From NCBI GenBank assembly GCA_964529265.1, contig CAZGVW010000211.1, positions 1 through 9,509 on the forward strand: a stretch of 9,509 bases of DNA, in the 5' to 3' direction. The notes beneath the pieces were generated by a model. It saw only the letters and a program-made list of their open reading frames with translations. It did no database searches and was not told where the DNA came from. Each line of letters begins with the position of its first letter. The first letter of the stretch is position 1. This DNA comes from CAZGVW01 sp964529265 (GTDB lineage Bacteria > Planctomycetota > Phycisphaerae > Phycisphaerales > UBA1924). Below are positions 6,000 through 9,509 of this stretch, in pieces. Position numbers and translations under genes: made by a program.

Positions 6000-6757
6000 G
6001 CGAATGGCGCGGTGTGTGAGGCCTTGGCGCGGCGGACGGCCCAGAGCGCGATGACGGCGATGAGGAGCGCGACGGCGAGATCGATCATGAGGATCATGGC
6101 GGGGGGCTGGAAGGAGACGGTTCCCGGTCCGCGCCAGGGGCCGAAGAACCAGGAGAGTTCCTTGAAGCGCGTGACGGCGGCGGGGTCCTGCGTGGTGGGG
6201 GTGATGGCGTGGCGCGCGAAGACGCCTCCGCCCCGGGCATAGACGCCTGCTGCGCCGCCACCTTCCGCGGCGTATCCGGCGGCGCCGCCGCCCCAGACGA
6301 GTCCGCCGAGTGCGCCGCCGCCCGCGGCGAGTCCGCCGATGGCCCATCCTCCGGCCGCGGCGCCGAGTCCAACGCTGGCGCCGCCGAGTGAGAAGACGCC
6401 GATGGCTGCGCCTCCGATGGCGAGCACGCCGCGGGCTGCGCCTCCGATGGCGAGGACGCCGAGAGCATCGTCGCCGATGGCGATGAATCCGCGGGCTTTG
6501 CCGCGGCGTTCGGTGACGCTGGGCCCGATGGCGATGTGGACGACGGGCATGCCGAAGACCTGGGACTTGGAGCGGAAGCGTTTGCCACCGGCGATGACTC
6601 CGCCGCGGCGGGCGAGGACATCGACGAGCGGCATGCCGCATTCGGGGCACTTGGAGGATTCCGTGGCGCCGATGAGGCTATATCCGCAGTTGGAGCAGTA
6701 GGGATCGCCGGGCGCGGAGGGGGGCGGGGCGTCGGATTGGCGATGTGGTTCGCTCAT
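5996..6757 (-). CDS. Zinc-ribbon, glycine-decapeptide-repeat membrane protein of unknown function
   Basis: I do not recognise a function for this 253-residue protein. Residues 21-41 form a four-cysteine zinc ribbon, CSNCGYSLIG...KCPECG (Cys21, Cys24, Cys37, Cys40). Residues 51-90 form a link containing PVVHIAIG. Residues 90-180 are about nine ten-residue units with glycine at a fixed place (G90, 100, 110, 120, 130, then 141, 151, 161, 171), best seen as G-VLAIGGAAR. The C-terminus has one membrane helix (about 220-241), ending in VRRAKASHTAPFA. The regular small-residue pattern suggests a solenoid or stacked beta structure. ATG 6757 lies four bases after the kmo stop, and the TGA overlaps the kynB ATG, so it is in the same operon and probably translationally coupled. 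It may scaffold or anchor the pathway enzymes at the membrane, or be unrelated; nothing here decides. Confidence 0.85.
   Translation of the reverse strand: MSEPHRQSDAPPPSAPGDPYCSNCGYSLIGATESSKCPECGMPLVDVLARRGGVIAGGKRFRSKSQVFGMPVVHIAIGPSVTERRGKARGFIAIGDDALGVLAIGGAARGVLAIGGAAIGVFSLGGASVGLGAAAGGWAIGGLAAGGGALGGLVWGGGAAGYAAEGGGAAGVYARGGGVFARHAITPTTQDPAAVTRFKELSWFFGPWRGPGTVSFQPPAMILMIDLAVALLIAVIALWAVRRAKASHTAPFA
6218..6490 (-). repeat. Coding tandem repeat, 30-base period
   Basis: This DNA encodes residues 90-180 of the zinc-ribbon protein. On the + strand the clearest copies share GCCTCCGATGGCGAG-type segments near 6410-6470. Glycine spacing is exactly ten residues from 90 to 130, shifts by one, then is exactly ten again from 141 to 171. 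Later units are more degenerate (GGLAAGGGAL, GYAAEGGGAA). Confidence 0.75.
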
Positions 6758-6761
6758 GGGA

Positions 6762-8114
6762 TTACGCGAGGATGAGTGCGACGATGAGGATGAAGAGCAC
6801 GCCGAGGATGACGGCGATGTTCTTGATGGCCTGGCTCTGGCGGCGGGCGCGCTCGCGGGCTTCGGCATAGGGGATGGTCGTGAAGCTGACCATGTTGTAG
6901 AGGGGCGTGAAGGATCGGGGGAAGAGTTTGTGGAGCGCGTGGCCGGCGCGTTTCTTGAGGCGGAAGAGGGGGGAAGCAACCTTGTCGCGCATCTCGATGA
7001 AGTTTTCGAGCGCCATATCGGCGATGGCCTCGGCGTTGTGCTTTCGCGTGGTCTCGAAGGCGGTGAAGGCCGCGGCGAAATCGGCGCCGTGGGCGCGGAG
7101 GCCATCGCGGAGGGCGACGCAATCCTCGAACGCGGCGTTCATGCCCTGGCCGAAGAAGGGGACGATGGCGTGCGCGGCGTCGCCGATGAGCACCGTGTTC
7201 CCGATGCGCCACGGGCTGCAGCGCACGGTGACAAGCGAGCCGATGGGGTTGCGCTCGTAATCCTCTACGAGTGTGGGCATGAGGGGGACGGCGTCGGGAT
7301 AGTGCTTCTCGAAGAAGGGGATGATGTCGTTGCGCGTGCGGATGGCGGCGAAGCCGTGTGGGCCTTCGTAGGGCCAGAAGAGCGTGCAGGTGAATGAGCC
7401 ATCCGGGTTGGGCAGGGCGATCATCATGGAGCCGCCGCGGGGCCAGATGTGGAGCGCGTTGGTCTCCATGGCGTGCGCGCCATCGCCGCCCCCGCCCCCG
7501 CCCCCGGAAGGCGGGATGTGCAGTTCCTTGTAGCCGTGCTCGAGGTAATCCTGCGCGTAGTTGAAGCGGTCCTGGATCTGCATCTTGCCGCGGACGGCGC
7601 TGAAGGCGCCATCGGCGCCGATGACGGCGTCAGCCTGCATACGCACGTGCTCGCCGGTTTCGGAGTCGATGAAGGTGGCGGCGGGGGCGGCGAGATCGAC
7701 ATCCGTGCAGCGGTGATCGAAGAACATGCGGACGTTCGGCTGCTCAGCCGCGGCTTCGAGGAGCGTGAGGTTGAGGCCGCTGCGGGAGACGGAGTTGATG
7801 GCGTCCTTCGGATCGCCGCTGTAGGGCTGGAAGGCGATCTCGCCGGTGGGTGAGTGGAGCATGCGGCCGCGCATGGGGATGGCGTCGGCGCAGACGCGCT
7901 CGGCGAGGCCGGCGGCGGCGAGGCCGTGAATGCCGCGGGCGGAAAGGGCGAGGTTGATGGAGCGTCCGCCCAGGAATCCGCGGCGGCGGGGATCGGGGCG
8001 GCGCTCGCAGAGGGTGACGTGGTGGCCGTCCTTGGCCAGCAGGACGGCCATGAGCGAGCCGGCGAGGCCGGCGCCGACGATGAGGAGGCGGGATGGGGAA
8101 GGGGTTGCGGACAT
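6762..8114 (-). CDS. kmo: Kynurenine 3-monooxygenase with C-terminal hydrophobic tail
   Basis: The 450-residue FAD- and NADPH-dependent hydroxylase converts L-kynurenine to 3-hydroxykynurenine. Visible motifs are the FAD dinucleotide fold LLIVGAGLAGSLMA (10-23), RSINLALSARG (51-61), GRMLHSPTGEIAFQPYS (83-99; Arg84 and Tyr98 sit where the family binds the substrate carboxylate), the GADGAFSAVR motif (166-175), NALHIWPRG...MIALPNPDGSFT (219-242) and the second FAD motif GDAAHAIVPFFGQGMNAAFED (311-331). Residues 432-450 form a strongly hydrophobic end (IAVILGVLFILIVALILA). That resembles the membrane tail of eukaryotic enzymes; bacterial ones often lack it. A seven-glycine run (204-210) lengthens a loop before NALHIWP. 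ATG 8114 fits the family start MSATPSPSRLLIVG, although no clear Shine-Dalgarno site precedes it. It is first in a co-directional series with the zinc-ribbon gene, kynB and perhaps rseP. Confidence 0.95.
   Translation of the reverse strand: MSATPSPSRLLIVGAGLAGSLMAVLLAKDGHHVTLCERRPDPRRRGFLGGRSINLALSARGIHGLAAAGLAERVCADAIPMRGRMLHSPTGEIAFQPYSGDPKDAINSVSRSGLNLTLLEAAAEQPNVRMFFDHRCTDVDLAAPAATFIDSETGEHVRMQADAVIGADGAFSAVRGKMQIQDRFNYAQDYLEHGYKELHIPPSGGGGGGGDGAHAMETNALHIWPRGGSMMIALPNPDGSFTCTLFWPYEGPHGFAAIRTRNDIIPFFEKHYPDAVPLMPTLVEDYERNPIGSLVTVRCSPWRIGNTVLIGDAAHAIVPFFGQGMNAAFEDCVALRDGLRAHGADFAAAFTAFETTRKHNAEAIADMALENFIEMRDKVASPLFRLKKRAGHALHKLFPRSFTPLYNMVSFTTIPYAEARERARRQSQAIKNIAVILGVLFILIVALILA
7485..7505 (-). 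repeat. GGC/GGG tract coding for seven glycines in kmo
   Basis: On the - strand, three G5 runs separated by single C bases and followed by GGC encode Gly204-Gly210 of Kmo. The tract is a simple repeat prone to slippage and could form a G-rich secondary structure. It lies in a loop that is short in other Kmo proteins, so length change should be tolerated if in frame. Confidence 0.7.
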
Positions 8115-8275
8115 GCGAGGGGGGGCGGGAGTGCGGGAGGATCGCAGAGTGGGGGGAACGCCGCAATGATGGGGGCGGCGAGGCACATTGGCGGTGAGGC
8201 GGCGAACAGCCGCGGAAGTGGTTCGGCGGTCTGCCTGAGGAGAGCGGGCAGGCGTGCCTGGGCAGGAGGCGGATG

Positions 8276-9509
8276 ATGAACAGCGGAGCGCGTGGGGCGG
8301 GTTGTTGGTGTGTCGCGGCGGCAGTGCTGGCGATGGGGGCGGCGGTGCATGCGGGCGGCGCGTGTTTGCCGCGTTGGACGGATGGCGTGGGTGCGGAGGC
8401 GGGTGGGGGAGTGGCGTCGCTGGCGGTGTTTGACGATGGGAGCGGCCCGGCGTTGTACGCGGGGGGATCGGTGGCGGGGGGTGTGCAGAGGTGGGATGGA
8501 TCGGCGTGGTCGATCGTGCCAATGGGGACGATCTTCGAGGTGCGGGCGCTGGCGGTGTTCGATGACGGGGCCGGGCCGGCGCTGTATTCGGCGCCGGAGG
8601 CTGGGTTCGGCGGGGGCGAGGCGCTGAACGGCATCGCGCGGTGGAACGGGAGCGATTGGGTGGATGTCGGCGGCGGCGTGAACGCGCTGGTGCTGGCGCT
8701 GCGCGTGTTCGACGATGGGGCGGGGCCTGCGCTGTACGCGGGCGGGACGTTCACGGCGGCGGGGGGCGCGGCGGCGATCGGAATTGCGCGATGGGACGGC
8801 GCGGCGTGGTCGGCGCTGCCGGGGCTGACGAACGGATTCGTGCGGGCGATCGCAGAGTTTGATGACGGGAGCGGGCCGGCGCTCTACGCGGGCGGCACGG
8901 CTATTTCGGTGGGCGGAGTTGCGACGAGCGTGGCGAAGTGGCAGGGCGGCGCGTGGACGGTGGTGGGGAGCGGTGTGGAGGGAGCGGTGCAATCGCTTGC
9001 GGTGTTTGATGACGGCGCGGGGGCGGCGCTGTATGCGGGCGGGTTGCTGCGTGAAGCGGGGACGAACTTTCCGTTCATCGTGGGCAGGTGGGATGGGGCG
9101 GCGTGGTCGGCGGCGGGGAGCGGGTTCAACGGTGACGTGAACGCGCTGGGTGTGTTTGATGATGGGGCGGGAGCGGCGCTGTACGCGGGGGGATCGTTCG
9201 GCGCACTGGTGACGGAGCAGGGAGACATCGCGATGAGCAAGGTGGCGCGCTGGGACGGGGCGGCGTGGATGGGGCTGGGCGCGGGCGCGAACGGCGGGGT
9301 GATGGATTTCGCGGTGATGGAGGTGGATGAGGCGCCGGCGCTCTTCATGGGCGGGCAGTTCACGCTTGCGGGCGGGAGCGCGGCGCAGGGCGTGGCGCAG
9401 TGGACGGGGTGCGCTGTCGCGGGCCTGGCGGGGGATCTGAACGGGGACGGCGCGGTGAACGCGGCGGACCTGGCGCTGCTGCTCGGGATGTGGGGGACGG
9501 CGAATGCCG
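8276..9509 (+). CDS. Secreted seven-repeat (probable beta-propeller) protein with dockerin-like C-terminus, 3' end missing
   Basis: The frame runs off the right edge after 411 residues. ATG 8276 is chosen over the adjacent in-frame ATG 8273 because AGGAGG (8264-8269) is six rather than three bases away. Residues 1-26 form a signal peptide (hydrophobic CVAAAVLAMGAAVHA, cleavage after VHA), so the product is exported. Seven repeats of about 50 residues follow. Each has a VFDDGAGPALYAGG strand (Phe52, 95, 145, 195, 244 and 294; the seventh is degenerate, VDEAPALFMGG at 350-360), then ARWDGAAWSALG. This arrangement suggests a seven-bladed propeller. Residues 387-398 (DLNGDGAVNAAD) form an EF-hand-like calcium loop and then LALLLGMWG, a dockerin-like ending typical of Phycisphaerae secreted proteins. 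The reading is probably only a few residues short of the stop. Ligand and partner are unknown. It is divergent from kmo across about 160 bases. Confidence 0.9.
   Translation, partial: MNSGARGAGCWCVAAAVLAMGAAVHAGGACLPRWTDGVGAEAGGGVASLAVFDDGSGPALYAGGSVAGGVQRWDGSAWSIVPMGTIFEVRALAVFDDGAGPALYSAPEAGFGGGEALNGIARWNGSDWVDVGGGVNALVLALRVFDDGAGPALYAGGTFTAAGGAAAIGIARWDGAAWSALPGLTNGFVRAIAEFDDGSGPALYAGGTAISVGGVATSVAKWQGGAWTVVGSGVEGAVQSLAVFDDGAGAALYAGGLLREAGTNFPFIVGRWDGAAWSAAGSGFNGDVNALGVFDDGAGAALYAGGSFGALVTEQGDIAMSKVARWDGAAWMGLGAGANGGVMDFAVMEVDEAPALFMGGQFTLAGGSAAQGVAQWTGCAVAGLAGDLNGDGAVNAADLALLLGMWGTANA
8417..9409 (+). repeat. Seven coding repeats of about 150 bases
   Basis: The region holds seven copies of a unit encoding VxALAVFDDGxGPALYAGG...ARWDGxAWxxxG. 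Distances between successive FDDG motifs are 43, 50, 50, 49 and 50 residues, and about 55 to the degenerate last copy. Copies two to six are the most alike at the DNA level, as in the recurring TTTGATGA-TGGGGCGGG segment. Confidence 0.85.

Noticed and set aside
8225..8266. Inverted repeats around CAGGCGTGCCTG before the propeller gene
   Set aside because: Short stems with competing pairings and only a two-base loop; not clearly beyond chance in such GC-rich DNA.
8115..8522. Upstream extension of the kmo frame
   Set aside because: It is antisense to the secreted repeat protein, and Kmo proteins start just before the LLIVGAGLAG motif.

Overview
The window is a GC-rich bacterial segment that reads like a member of the Planctomycetota, most likely class Phycisphaerae. 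That is an inference from three things: the last gene carries the dockerin-like 'DLNGDGxVNxADLxxLL' ending common on secreted proteins of that class; the site-2 protease is greatly enlarged; and a short, lysine/arginine-rich, histone-tail-like protein is present. No 16S or other decisive marker is in the window.

Layout from left to right. (1) The 3' end of a DMP19/DUF4375-family gene (+ strand, to 308). (2) A 345-base gene-free, pyrimidine-rich stretch with two tandem copies of a 30-base hairpin repeat (333-404). It ends in a very good Shine-Dalgarno site and a signal-peptide-like start (654) with no credible gene behind it. (3) A 35-base hairpin (757-791), then aroG, a class II DAHP synthase, on the - strand (831-2231). 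(4) A structured divergent intergenic region (2232-2568), then a 156-residue basic repeat protein with no acidic residues (2569-3039, +) and a textbook rho-independent terminator (3069-3101). (5) A - strand gene string read from 8114 down to 3127: kmo, an undescribed zinc-ribbon/glycine-decapeptide-repeat membrane protein, kynB and an enlarged rseP. The first three are joined by a 4-base gap and an ATGA overlap. rseP follows 56 bases later, after a hairpin. (6) Divergent from kmo, a secreted seven-repeat protein, probably a beta-propeller, with a dockerin-like C-terminus. It runs off the right edge (8276-9509, +).

How the genes work together. kmo and kynB are two steps of the kynurenine route of tryptophan breakdown, which can feed de novo NAD synthesis through quinolinate. 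Kmo hydroxylates kynurenine, and KynB releases kynurenine from N-formylkynurenine. The first step (kynA) and kynureninase (kynU) are not in the window. AroG starts the shikimate pathway that makes tryptophan precursors, but it is a separate transcription unit and the proximity may be chance. The most interesting unexplained item is the protein between kmo and kynB: an N-terminal four-cysteine zinc ribbon, about nine glycine-centred ten-residue repeats and one C-terminal membrane helix, translationally coupled to kynB. I found no CRISPR array, tRNA, rRNA, transposase or phage gene.
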